Assembly: GCA_023512835.1 (NCBI GenBank) | Contig: CM042087.1 | Span: 4,994,021-5,058,020 of the forward strand | Length of the DNA stretch: 64,000 nt | From: Taxillus chinensis | Taxonomy: Eukaryota; Streptophyta; Magnoliopsida; Santalales; Loranthaceae | Direction: 5' to 3' | Shown: piece by piece, positions 1-10,061 of the stretch | Numbering within the stretch: position 1 is the stretch's first letter | Layout: each line of letters begins with the position of its first letter | Program-made: the position numbers and the translations under genes | The notes under the pieces: model-generated | Told to the model about the DNA's origin: nothing | Database searches by the model: none | What the model saw: the letters and a program-made list of their open reading frames with translations, nothing else

Positions 1-1302
1 GAATGTTGCATGGATACCAATGCAACATTTTCCACCCGAGTTAGGTATGGTCAACCACCTCCTCGGGCGCCATACCTACCCTCAGGAATGGGTGTAGACT
101 TAGCCCACCGTCGTGAGTGCTACACCGAGACTCGGGACCGCAGATCCTGGCCAAATCTCAAGGGGTCCAATTATCATGCCTGGCCCATAACTCAGCTCAA
201 TCCCATCACATTTGGGTGATCAATCTCAAACAACAATATAATCGATACTAAAAGTGTGGCTTAGTAACACATCTCAACTTAATACAAAAAGGCGGTCTTC
301 CTCAACGAGTATATCACAAACAAGGTTCACATGGCCGACATAGTCGGTTACAAACAACATATACCAGCCTCACAGGCTTAAAACCAAACACGCAACATAC
401 AACAGCCACACAGGAATATTATCAAACACGTAGTGAGCGTAACCACACAAACATTTTATCAAACACCTAGTGGGCATGGACAACCCAACGATTTCCAGCC
501 CACTCCCAAACATCAAATCAACCAATATGCCATTGAAGGCCAACATCCATATAGGAGATCACACCTATATGGATTTACATATATACATATAAGCATGTAT
601 AGGACAGATACCCTAAGACAGAGAAAGACTGGGAAGAACGGAGTCCCTACCTTGCAAACGTCCTCTGCTCTAGCCTCTACGATACACCGACCACCCACGT
701 AAACCTCTACGGCCAAGATCCGAAGGTTCCCTCACTCTCTCTCTCTTTGCGGCGGCTGCAACAACAATAGAAAGCCCTAAACCCTAAACCTAAGCCTCAA
801 CACCATTATATAGATACCACACATCAAAACGACATAGTTTTGATTTAGTGAAACCTAGGATCAAAACGACGTAGTTTTGATCACACAAGCTACCACCTTC
901 CCGCTTCCATACAGGGCAAAATACTCATAATTTCAACATGGTCCTTTGGGGAAAAATCATTAGAATGACAAAACCAAGGTAACCATGCAAAAATATGTCT
1001 GTACGCCAATTTGAACGCCAATTTCCCAATTGGCGTGCAGCTCCAAATGCCCTCAAACTTTATCCCAAGCCTCCTTGCATCATGTAAAAGACATCCATGT
1101 AATAAAAACCTTGCATGCCAAATGTGTCCAATTCGCGTGCACGTCCTCTTGGCCTGAAACTTCTGTGGTAGATAGAAGACATCATTCTAAGAATCTTTTG
1201 GTCTGCACGCCAATTCATCTGAGCCCATCTACTAGGTCAAAATCTAGAAAGTTCCCATTCAGAAGGTAAGACTGCGACTAACTCAAAACACGGGTCCTTA
1301 CA
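1..1302 (-). repeat. Partial Ty3/gypsy LTR (G0), cut by the window start
   Basis: From about position 360 onward this matches the LTRs of G2 (28869-30705 and 36303-38163) in the same orientation. Shared parts include the tandem 'caaacacctagtg' units, a CT-rich stretch, the 'ccctaaaccctaaacctaa' leader, two palindromes and the 'cctgcacgccaattt' segments. The right terminus is TTACA at 1302, so the minus-strand LTR begins TGTAAGGACC. Copia A gag sequence resumes immediately at 1303, so the element went into that gag. Divergence from G2 is clear, so it is a related family or older copy. Whether it is a solo LTR or a full element cannot be told, because the rest lies outside the window. Confidence 0.8.
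806..881 (-). promoter_or_regulatory. Predicted LTR core promoter with paired palindromes
   Basis: On the minus strand two 22-bp near-palindromes (arms ATCAAAAC and GTTTTGAT around an ACGT-type centre) lie at 860-881 and 823-844, followed by a TATATAA-like box at 806-812. The same arrangement occurs in both G2 LTRs. In this copy one palindrome centre is mutated (GACATAG rather than GACGTAG). Promoter function is inferred from position and conservation. Confidence 0.5.
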
Positions 1303-1433
1303 ATCCGGATCAGTCCTAAATGTAGAAGTTATTTTCCTTGATTTTAGCCACTTATGGTTTATTTCCTTTTCCTTGTCAAGCTCATTTTTGAGTCTTTTAA
1401 GATTTACAGTTAGGCCATTGAAGTTTGTATTAA

Positions 1434-1835
1434 CCGTAGTATTTTTTTGTTTTTGGGATCCGGTCGCATTTGTTACCTGTTAGATGGTCACCCAGGAGGC
1501 TTCCCATCTACGGCTTGATCTCTGGCCATCCCCGCTTTATTACCGCATGTAGCCCCCAAGTATTTGTCTCGTTGAGTTAGGGCAGACCTCCGGATCTCCC
1601 TCAGGGGGTTATCTAGCTCAGCATCCTGGGAATATGATACGGTCCCCGAGCTAGTCCTTTCCTGAGACACCATACCTTTGCCGTCCACCTGATTCCGCCG
1701 AGCTGGTTTCACAAGAAAATACCTTCATGGGTGGGCAGCCCCAGAGGTCACCCATCCTAAAATTGCTCTAGTTAAATCCTCACTTAACTATGGAGTTCCC
1801 TCAAACCATCCACTACCAAAGCAACCACATGAGGT
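1434..1835 (-). mobile_element. SINE-like insertion with 5S rRNA-derived sequence
   Basis: A 402-bp segment absent from the homologous gag of B (about 14815-14850). It is flanked by near-identical 17-bp direct repeats, ATTGAGGTTTGTATTAA (1836-1852) and ATTGAAGTTTGTATTAA (1417-1433), one mismatch apart. On the minus strand it begins with 5S rRNA-like sequence and ends in an A-rich tail (about 1441-1454). A long TSD plus A-rich tail is the signature of LINE-mobilised SINEs, not of LTR elements (4-6 bp TSD). The main alternative is a fragment of a Cassandra-type TRIM, whose LTRs also carry 5S sequence, but the TSD length argues against it. The family was not recognised. Confidence 0.65.
1735..1805 (-). 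other. 5S rRNA-like region with pol III C-box
   Basis: On the minus strand this reads GAACTCC, then AGTTAAG, then after a spacer AGGATGGGTGACCTC. These are the order and approximate spacing of the central and 3' parts of plant 5S rRNA, including the internal control region (C-box) bound by TFIIIA. The start of 5S is poorly conserved and the sequence after the C-box departs from 5S. It is therefore a derived pol III promoter-like head rather than a functional 5S gene. Confidence 0.6.
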
Positions 1836-3366
1836 ATTGAGGTTTGTATTAAGCAAGTGATTTTCGGCTCTCGGATCACGATACCAAGTCTCCTTACTCG
1901 TAAAGTCGGCTATGTCTTTTTAAAGATTGGAAATAGTGAATTCAAGACGCTTAGCCTGACCACTCATGTCTTGGTACATTTGAGTAATTATTAATCTCTC
2001 ATTCTTTTTATTATCACGTTCGGCGAAGAGATTCTAATCTACTCATGAGCTCGAGAGATAGAAGGTATCTCGGTGTTTGCCATGAGGCAAGGCGTTCGGC
2101 TTCTCGGTTCGCTCACATCGAGAGGATTCCTCCTCTTCTTCCGAGCCGCTTCTATACTTTGAGCCGAACGTCTTTCTCTTGTTCTTGTTGTGATCCAAGG
2201 TAGAGCGTCGAGGTTTAACCTTGTCACTTTTGTCGGATGCCTTGGACTTAGCCTTGCAATCCTTGGCCCAGTGACCTAATCTCCCACAGTTATAGCAATC
2301 TTGGGAAGTAGACTCCGATCGCTCTTTCCTTCTAGAGGATGAGGATGATCCTCTTTTGCTTCCCCTTTTGCACTTTCTCAAAAGTCGCTCAAATGATTTG
2401 AGTAAAAGGGCTATCTCCTTTTTAGCATATGGGTCAGTGTTATCTGACTCTTCCTTATCATCCTCGTGCCAAGTGTTTAAACACTTTATCTAGCTTTAAG
2501 AGCTACTCCCTTTTCTTTCCGAGCAATTTTCTCATCTCGGTCGAGTATTTAAACCTTGATCTCATGAGCCCGTAGCTCTCCATAAATTTCTTCCAGGGAA
2601 GCACATTGCCAATTGTCATTGTCCTACATCTAGAGCTGCTTGGAGTAGTAGTGATTCGGCAAGGAATGAAAGAACTTGTCATTTATCTGAAAGTCAGAAT
2701 AACGCTCATTGACAGTTTTCAAATCTAGAATGAGCTTGCCAAATCTCTGATATATGCTCGCAAGGGATTCGCCAGGTTTGTGTGTAAAGCTCTCAAAGTC
2801 CTGTCTGAGAGCGCAAATAATGTTCTGCATTTGGGATTGACTTCCCTCATAGAGGATTGTCAGTTTATCCCAGACAGCTTTCGCTGTTGTGTAGCCCTAA
2901 ACGTTCATAAAAGCTTCGGAATCCAAATACGACGTAACATAGGCTAGAGCCTTTTCGTTTGCGTACTGCTAGGCTCTTTCCTCATTAGTGAGTTTAGCGT
3001 CTGTCTTTGGCCTTCTTACTCCATTGCCTCCTATTGTCATCGGAATACGATTCTCCAGATGAAAACAAGGCCACATGAGATGATCATAGCACATCATGAA
3101 CATGAGAATGCTAGCTTTCCACTGGGAGAAAAGCTCGGGTGTGAACTTTGGCAATTTGGTAAGAGTGAATCCAGAACTCCGTTGTTGAGGAGCAGTACTG
3201 GTTTGAGTACTTGTGCTCGGATTGACATTATCACTACCAATGCGGTTGGGGATGGGCTCTTGAGCACCTCCGGAGTTGAGGCGAGCATTGAACAATATGC
3301 TGCTTTCTTCGGCCATTTAAGTATTGAGCGAGAGAGGGGGATCTCTACCTTGAGCAGGTAGAACTT

Positions 3367-3378
3367 GCTCTGATACCA
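3367..3378 (-). other. Primer binding site of copia A
   Basis: Minus strand TGGTATCAGAGC, complementary to the 3' end of initiator tRNA-Met, starting two bases inside the 5' LTR edge at 3381. It marks the start of the internal region and fixes the element's orientation. Confidence 0.9.
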
Positions 3379-3380
3379 CT

Positions 3381-4721
3381 TGTTGGTCCCGGGAAGCCTA
3401 GAGGGGGTGAATAGGCTTTTGAAAAACTCTTCTCACTCTTTTTAGTACAACACTTAATCTAGTTAAAGATAAAATCAATGTGGAAGACAACTAGAAAGTG
3501 GAAGTAATTTCTATTATTATCACAAGATAATTACAACAAATTGTAGCACATTAAAGTTGAGTACAAGCTTTTGGATTTACAGAAGTGTGTCTATCTTCTG
3601 TTTAAAGTAACACTCTGTTTTACAGTAACGCACACACTAGCCAAAATGAAATTCTCTAAAGCTCTTTCACATGTATGCTCACACAAAAATATACAGGACT
3701 TAGTATATATAGACATCCCCAGGAAACATTTTCGGAATAGGATTTTCCGAGCAGTGTTTAGCATTGAAGACTTCTCGGAAAATACATCTGCTATAATTGT
3801 TGTGGATGTAGAGCTCAAAATGTTAGAAGTATTAGCATATTGAATTGCTTCGCATGATTCCAACTACGTTAAAGGCTTTGTCCATGCATCCGAGTGATCC
3901 ACGTGTAAGATGATAAATGTGCAACGGATCTTTCTTACATCGAGATACGGTGAGTTGATGACTTTGAATGCGGAGTTGATTAGTAGGAGCAATGTCGTCT
4001 TAGTCCATTGTAAGGTTCTTTATTCCGTGTTAATAAAGCTCGGATCCTTACTCCATGTTAGTGGTTACTTACTTCGTGTCAGTTTGATACTTGAATCATT
4101 ATTCCATGTCATCACTTCCTCACTCCGTGTAAACGAAAGATTTGGAAGGCTTACTCCGCTTGAGTAAAGGTTTGGATGGCTTACTCCGTGTCCGCGCTTT
4201 CTTACTCGCTTGAGTAAAGGTTTGAATTCCTTACTCCGCTTCTCTTTTCCATAGTCCGTGCAAACGAAAGACTCGGGTCCTTATCCCGCACAAGTCCTTC
4301 CTTACTCCACGTGAATGACACTTCGATTCCTTACCTCGTGTCTTTTTGTCCTTAGTCCGCGTGAGTGAAACACTTAGCTCCTTATTCCGTAATTTCTCTC
4401 TTACTCCTGAGTTGTATACTAGGATTCTTAGTGCATTTGAATGTAAGACCTGGATTCCGTAGTCCATATCTTTAAGTGCTTAGTCCGCACTAATAATCTT
4501 TACTCCGTATCTTGTAATGACTTGGTTATTTACTAAGTTGATTGACATCACTCACGTTGGTTCAAATCGGATTATGTATCCTATCCTTAGCTTTGTACTC
4601 ACGAGTGAAGATCTAGATTAACACTCATCTTCGCAACATGTTAGAATTTACATTGAAATACCTTAAACCAAATTACATAGGGTTTTATCAGCATCATCCA
4701 AATTCTGGTTTCATTCCAACA
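3381..4721 (-). repeat. Copia A 5' LTR (duplicated block, copy 1)
   Basis: A 1,341-bp LTR in minus orientation, from TGTTGGTCCC at 3381 to CCAACA at 4721; it matches the reverse complement of the B LTRs. It contains a degenerate array of 'TTACTCCG' sub-repeats (about 4019-4520), the complement of the CGGAGTAA motif in B. This copy still has the unoccupied target sites into which G1 (near 3357) and G2 (near 3832) inserted in copy two. Confidence 0.9.
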
Positions 4722-5020
4722 ATACTCTCTTAGTTTATATCCTAAACCATTCTATTTTTATAAAATGTATTATTTTCTCATGTTCATGATGTAATCCTTT
4801 TCCTTAGGGGTAGCCTAATCTCAATTGTTCTACATCTTATGTGTTTGATTATTGTTCTCATTTATCCATGATGTTAATTTTATATTGGTGCTTATATTAC
4901 ATGTAATATGTTAGAGGATTGATAAAATATAAACAATATGTTTATTTGCAAGCTAGAGTGAGTAGGATAAAGGATTGAATGATAAAATCCCAAAATCAGA
5001 CCCTAGAACAATCACAGGTT
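4722..5020. repeat. Flank of copia A, duplicated at 39160-39455
   Basis: About 295 bp of AT-rich non-coding sequence outside the 5' LTR of A. It is nearly identical to 39160-39455, which follows the second LTR copy. It ends at 'aatcaca' (5016) and switches within a few bases to copia gag sequence. It therefore records a tandem duplication that included LTR, gag start and flank. No gene is visible. Confidence 0.85.
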
Positions 5021-5023
5021 ATT

Positions 5024-5421
5024 GAATCCAAAGACGACGTAACATTGCCTAGAACCTTTTCGTTTGCATACTACCAGGCTCTTTCCTCATTAGTGAGTTC
5101 AGCGTTTGTCTTTGGCCTTCTTACTCCATTGCCTCTTATTGTCATCAGAATAGGATTCTCCTTATGAAGACAAGGCCACATAAGATGATCATTGCACATC
5201 ATGAACATGCACATGCGAGCTTTCCACTGGAAGAAAAGCTCGGGTGTGAACTTTGGCAATTTGGTAAGAGTGAATCTTGAACTCCGTTGTTGAGGAGCAG
5301 TATTGGTTTGAGCACTTATGCTAGGATTGACATTATCACTGCCACTGCAGTTGGGGATGGGCTCTTGAGCACCTCCGGGGTTGAGGCGAGCGTTAAATAG
5401 TTTGCTGCTTTCTTTGGCCAT
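5024..5421 (-). pseudogene. gag: Copia A gag N-terminus (duplicated block, copy 2)
   Basis: The first 116 codons of gag from an ATG at 5421 (MAKESSKLFNARLNPGG) through the 'LTKLPKFTPELFFQWKA' motif to 'TNAELTNEERA', then a few more codons to 5024. It is the second copy of the gag start at 2921-3316 and is more intact than copy one over this stretch. It ends abruptly at the duplication junction with the flank at 5016-5024. Upstream (5422-5453) the leader is cut by G1; it continues at 28388, where the PBS and LTR are found. Confidence 0.85.
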
Positions 5422-5851
5422 TTAAGTATTGAGAGAGAGAGGGATCTCTACCTTGTAAAGACCCTTACTTGGGTGAGGTTGGAAGTTTGGCCCGAATAGA
5501 GTTTGAATATCTATTCGGCAGCGTGACCTCAACACGTGCGTTGAGTTATTATTAATATTATTTAATATGGTGATTTTAATATGTTAAGTTTATTATTAAA
5601 TATTAAACTTATTAATTTAATTATTTAAATTATTTAAGTAGGTGAGTATTTATAATAATGAATGTAATGATTATTATTATTATTACAATTGTTGCGTTGA
5701 TTATTATTAAGGGATTATAGTGTAAGTATTTTAAATATTGGACTTTATTTTTATTAATATAATTATTTGGGATTAATTCTTATAATGAAATATTATTATT
5801 GTTATTATTATTATTACTTTATTATTACTATTATTATTATGTATTTGTTAG

Positions 5852-5858
5852 TATAAAT
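5852..5858 (+). promoter_or_regulatory. Predicted TATA box of G1 LTR
   Basis: TATAAAT, about 400 bp into the LTR, followed by 'aggggaacctagg' and a G+C-richer leader. The same box occurs in the 3' LTR copies (near 25232 and 26682). The promoter role is inferred from position. Confidence 0.45.
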
Positions 5859-6403
5859 AGGGGAACCTAGGAAATAAACCCTACGTTCCGTTTGTTGTGC
5901 ACAGAGCCTGATAGGGAGAGCAGTGGGTTTGAAGCCACCGGGTTCAATCTGTCATTCGATCCTTCGAGATTAATCTCAGGTAGGTGATTCTAGTCCCTTC
6001 GCTGTTGTCATGCATAAACGCGAATAGTTAGAGGCATATACATATATATGTATATTCATGTTTTGTTACACGATTGGGATAGGTTTTCCTTCCCTCCGTC
6101 TGGAGATACTTTCCTGGGTGTGCTTGATCTTCATTGGTTGTTTTTTTGGCCGTTCTTCCAATAGTACGTGGAGAAGATGGAGGTCGGGACCTGTATAGCC
6201 GGTACATGATTTAAAAAAAAAACAAACACTTTTATTGTGTTGCCGCAAGACGTGTGGGCCATCTATATGGGTGATGACCAAGCCAGCAAGTTTGGCCTTG
6301 AATTCTGTGTCTGGGTCAATTCTGGTGGCTGCTGCACGTGAGCTGAGAGACGAGGAAGGGAGGGGGCGGCTGTTGCACTGCCTCCCCCTCAGTCGACGAA
6401 AAT

Positions 6404-6496
6404 GCCAGCCCTAACGGGCTGGCGGTAGGCGAATTTCGCCAGCCCGTAGGCGGATTTTAGCCAGCCCAATATGGGCTGGCTAAGTTCTAGGCTGGC
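6404..6496. repeat. Hairpin-rich block in G1 5' LTR
   Basis: GCCAGCCC and its complement GGGCTGGC alternate: GCCAGCCCTAACGGGCTGGC makes a perfect stem with a short loop, and AGCCAGCCCAATATGGGCTGGCT makes another. The 3' LTR copy at 27193-27300 has one extra stem-loop unit. Confidence 0.75.
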
Positions 6497-6813
6497 CAAT
6501 CATATTAGTTAATGGCTTGGCTAAATTATAGTAGCCGGTTTCTCTTCATGGGTCTTAGAATTTTAATATTAGAATTTTGGACTACTAATATTCCCAGCTC
6601 ATTGTTAATAATTTGATACTAATTAGATGTGGCTAAATATATATATATATATACTTACTTATTATCTGTAGTATAGTTGGCGTTGGAAATGATATTTATA
6701 GATTAATGTTAATCATGTGATGGATGTACATACTTATGCATATATTCATATATCTACTTAACATTGGTGGTATGTTATTGTTGAATTGGGCATTTTACAT
6801 GCTGTTTGATTAT

Positions 6814-6980
6814 AAAATTGGCTATCTGTGGTTTATTTTTCTTTGGTGATTGATTGTGCTTAATTGAAAATGCTATTGTGCTAATTCAAACCTAGGAGGT
6901 CTAAGTAAATAACCACATAATTTGGTTGTTTGACTAGTGCGCAGTAGTTAATAGATATTGTTAATATGTGTTGGTGTAGA
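6814..6980 (+). other. G1 leader remnant, no primer binding site
   Basis: The 167 bp between the truncated 5' LTR and the gag start contain no TGGTATCAGAGC-like tRNA-Met site and no other recognisable PBS. This fits a deletion running from inside the LTR into the leader. Confidence 0.55.
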
Positions 6981-8090
6981 ATGGCACCCAAGACTAGGGC
7001 TCAAGGTCCAGCAGAGGAGCTATCCATTCAGTCCGAATCACAAGGAGAATAGAGTTCTTCGGTACCTACCTTGGGTTCAGAGATTGCTGCTCAGATTGGG
7101 GCTCAAATATTGAGCCAAATCTAGGGTGTCATGCAAGGCACCATGAGAGATGTGGCTAGAGAGGTGATGCAGGAGGAACTGAGGAAGCAGCAGCCTCAGC
7201 AGGAGCAGCAGCAAGAGGTTCTAGAGGAGAGCCAGCCACAAGTCATGGCAGTTCCGCCAGCAGTACCGATCGACTGGGTGAGTCGATTCCTAAAGCAAAA
7301 ACCGACGAAGTTTGAGGCAAATACGAGACCCGATGAGGCCGAGGAATGGGACAAGTGGACAGAAGACATCTTCGAGCTGATCCAGGTGCCCAAAGAGGCT
7401 AAGGTCCGCTTAGCCACACATTTCCTAGTAGGTGGGGCCGACAGGTGGTGGGACGCTGTGAAGCATGTTCACGAGAGCCCGATGGCATGGGAGGCTTTCG
7501 TGGAGCTCTTCTACACAGAGTATTTCCCTCGCTCTGTGCAGAAGATGAGGCAACGGGAGTACTACACACTGGAACAGGGCAGTCGGACTGTGGCAGAGTA
7601 TGTCATTGCTTTCACTGAGCTTGGGAGATTTGCCCTAGAGTCATGGAAGGTTGAGGCTAATAAGACACAGGATCTCATTGATGGGCTGAGACCATCACTC
7701 AGGAGGGGATTGAACATGATGGAGTTGACCACGTACAGTGACGCGGTCAACAAAGCACTTATTGGAGAACGAGACTTAAACCAAATCAGGACTCAGAAAC
7801 CAGGGAGCTCATCAGGGCCTAGCCAGAAAAGGCCAAGAGAGGAGCAGTTTGAGGGACAGGGAGACAAGAGGCCGGTGCCCAAATTTTCACATTCAGGGAA
7901 CTCAGGTAGTAGTTTTACCTCACGGTTTTTGGGGACATGTCGATCTTGCGGACTTCTAGGACACAAGGAGGCGGATTGTAGGCAGAAGAGTGGCAACCCA
8001 CCCAAGTGCTTTCGATGTGGGGGACTGGACACAAGATAGGAGAGTGTCCTTCTGCCAGCTCAGCTAGTGTTGTGGGGCCTCATCGACCTC
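6981..8090 (+). pseudogene. gag: G1 gag
   Basis: Gypsy capsid/nucleocapsid gene. The likely start is ATG 6981 (MAPKTRAQG), in frame with the long open stretch 7131-8039 but separated from it by TAG codons at 7050 and 7122, both readable as former CAG. A retrotransposon-gag domain lies at about 7290-7740 ('FLVGGADRWWDAVK', 'ELFYTEYFPRSVQKM'). The first CCHC knuckle CRSCGLLGHKEADC is intact (about 7940-7980). The second (from about 8010) is broken by a 1-nt loss after 'CFRCGGL', which produces the stop at 8037. The frame then runs on toward the protease. Confidence 0.88.
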
Positions 8091-8224
8091 GTGACTAGAG
8101 CCAGAGGAGTGGGGCTCCATATCAGAGACCAGCTCAGTCAGGACAGTCAGTACAGGGATGACCTGTTACACAGCAGCCTCAGCGGGAGGCCCAGGCTCAG
8201 AAGGGACAGAATGATCGAGCTACG

Positions 8225-8605
8225 ATGAGTCAGGCCAGCAGGAGTGTTCAGAAGGGGAGGAACTATGCTATTACTGATAGAGAGGCAGAAGTTCCACCAG
8301 TTAATGAGGCAAGTCAAGGGCCAGCTGCGGTGAGAGGTACGATTTTGGTTTCACGCACTATTTGTACTGTCTTGATTGACACTGGTGCTACACACTCTTT
8401 TATCGCACACTCCACTGTAGAGGGATTAGAGTTGGATTGTACTACTGTTGATCAGCCCCTTGTTGTTGATACACCCGTAGGGGGCCTAGTGGTGATTGAT
8501 AGGGTTTGTTCGGGATGTGAGGTTACTCTAGCAGGTATCGACCTCCAGTGTAACCTATTTGTGATGCACTTTGATGTCTTTGATATGATTTTGGGTATGG
8601 ACTAG
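8225..8605 (+). pseudogene. pol: G1 aspartic protease
   Basis: Retropepsin domain that processes the polyprotein. The active-site motif LIDTGATHSF is present (about 8372-8401) and the C-terminal 'FDMILGMD' flap/dimer signature ends at 8602. A TAG stop follows at 8603-8605, where the G2 homologue has Trp (GMDWL), so TGG to TAG. The downstream RT segment (from 8768) is in the same frame. In the gap, 8606-8767 still reads as the connector but carries a second stop near 8757. Confidence 0.88.
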
Positions 8606-8767
8606 TTGACCCGTATGGAGGCAGTGATTGAGTGTTATAGGCGACGAGTGACCTTCCTCACACTAGAGGGGACTCGGGGTACTTTCGTGGGTGAGTGGTC
8701 TGATGATGCGTGCAAGTTGGGCCCTTTGAGGCAAGGATGGGGTGATGTAACCCATTAGTTAGCCAAT

Positions 8768-10060
8768 TTGACTCTTGTTGACACCCAGCAGGAGGGTAAA
8801 GCGGTGTTACCCAAGGTGGTGGATCAGTTTCCTGAGGACTTGGTTGATTTACCACCAGAGAGGGAGGTGGACTTTTCGATAGAATTGCTACCCGGGATGG
8901 CACCTATCAGGTTGGCGGCCTACAGAATGGCACCAGTCGAGCTTAGAGAGCTCAAGAGGCAGATAGACGACCTCTTGGCGCGTGGTTTTATTAGACGGAG
9001 TAGTTCACCTTGGAGTGCTCCGGTGTTATTCGCCAAAAAGGCGGATGGTTCGCTTCGGTTGTGTATTGACTACCGACAGTTGAACCAGGTGACAGTGAAG
9101 AACAGATACCCCCAACCGAGGATCGATGATTTGTTTGACTAGTTCAGGGGTGCCCGTTGGTTCTCCAAGATTGATTTGAGATTTGGATACCATCAGTTGC
9201 GTGTGCGGGAGTCAGACATCCCGAAGACAGCCTTCAGTTGCAGATATGGCCATTATGAGTGGCTAGTGATGCCCTTTGGGCTCACAAATGCCCCAGCGGT
9301 GTTCATGGGGTTAATGAATCAGATCTTTACACATTATCTTGATCAGTTCGTGGTGGTCTTTATAGATGATATCTTGATTTATTCCCAGATAGAGAGCGAG
9401 CATGAGGAGCATTATATGTGGTGTTGCAGACGTTGAGGGACCATAGACTATACGCAAAATTCACAAAGTGTGATTTTTGGCTGCAACGGGTGAAATTTTT
9501 TGGGCACGTGGTATCATCGGAGGGTATCATAGTGGATCCTGGCAAGATTGAGGCAGTGATGTCATGGAAGCACCCAACGAATGTCTTTGAGATCCAGAGC
9601 TTTCTAGGGTTGGCCGGTTATTATAGGAGGTTCGTTAAGGACTTCTCCCGTTTAGCTGCACCGATGACTAGCTTAACCCGAAAGGGGGTACGATTTGTCT
9701 GGTCGGATGCTTGTGAGGAGGCTTTCAGTCAACTAAAGGCTAGATTGACTTCAACACCTATCCTGGTCCTACCACAGGAGGGTGTACCCTATGAGGTCAA
9801 TTGTGATGCCTCTAATGTTGGTTTGGGTTGCGTGCTCATGTAGGAAGGATGGGTAATTGCTTATGGTTCCCGTCAGTTGAGGACCGATGAGAAGAACTAC
9901 CCTACGCACGATTTAGAGCTAGCTGCAGTGATCTTTGCATTGAAGAGTTGGCAGCACTATCTCCTTGGGGAGAAGTTTGTGGTATATACTGACCACAAGA
10001 GTTTACAGTACATATTTTCTCAGCGGGATTTGAATCTCCGACGAGGCGTTGGGTAGAGTA
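8768..10060 (+). pseudogene. pol: G1 reverse transcriptase and RNase H
   Basis: RT core in order: '[31 protein letters not shown]' region, then '[20 protein letters not shown]', '[13 protein letters not shown]' and the catalytic box [13 protein letters not shown] (about 9343-9385). A TAG at 9140 replaces Gln. A frameshift near 9410 moves the frame, after which 'FLGHVVSS'-type sequence (here FFGHVVSS), '[13 protein letters not shown]' and the RNase H start '[17 protein letters not shown]' follow, ending in TAG at 9841. RNase H continues with '[14 protein letters not shown]' and '[13 protein letters not shown]' to a second frameshift near 10040. Catalytic Asp residues are retained; the gene is dead through stops and frameshifts. 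Confidence 0.9.
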
Positions 10061-10061
10061 T

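Larger units (their letters stand above)
1303..3316 (-). pseudogene. gag: Copia element A gag (SIRE/Maximus type), degraded
   Basis: Capsid/nucleocapsid gene of a Ty1/copia element, read leftward from an ATG at 3316 (protein start MAEESSILFNAR). Visible in order: the 'LTKLPKFTPELFSQWK' copia gag motif (about 3110-3160), a UBN2-type region with 'SFTHKPGESLASIYQRFGKLI' (about 2710-2780), a CCHC zinc knuckle CYNCGRLGHWAKDC (about 2256-2297), an acidic Ser/Glu stretch, and coiled-coil sequence resuming at 1303-1416. Several frameshifts and stops break it. A 402-bp insertion with 17-bp TSDs (1417-1852) interrupts the coiled coil, and gypsy LTR G0 ends the homology at 1302. The homologous gag in B (13368-15667) shows the expected order. 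Any pol would lie left of the window. Confidence 0.85.
5454..6813 (+). repeat. G1 5' LTR, 3' part deleted
   Basis: Starts TGTAAAGACC at 5454 and parallels the 3' LTR (11901-12011 then 24912 onward) until about 6813 ('catgctgtttga'). There the 3' LTR continues for roughly 770 bp more to 28382 but this copy switches to unrelated sequence. The last third of the LTR and the primer binding site are missing. It contains short ATT-rich tracts, a TATA box and a hairpin-rich GCCAGCCC block. Confidence 0.8.

Noticed and set aside
1735..1805. Functional 5S rRNA gene
   Set aside because: Only the central and C-box parts match. The 5' end and the 3' stem are not 5S and it sits in a transposon with TSDs.
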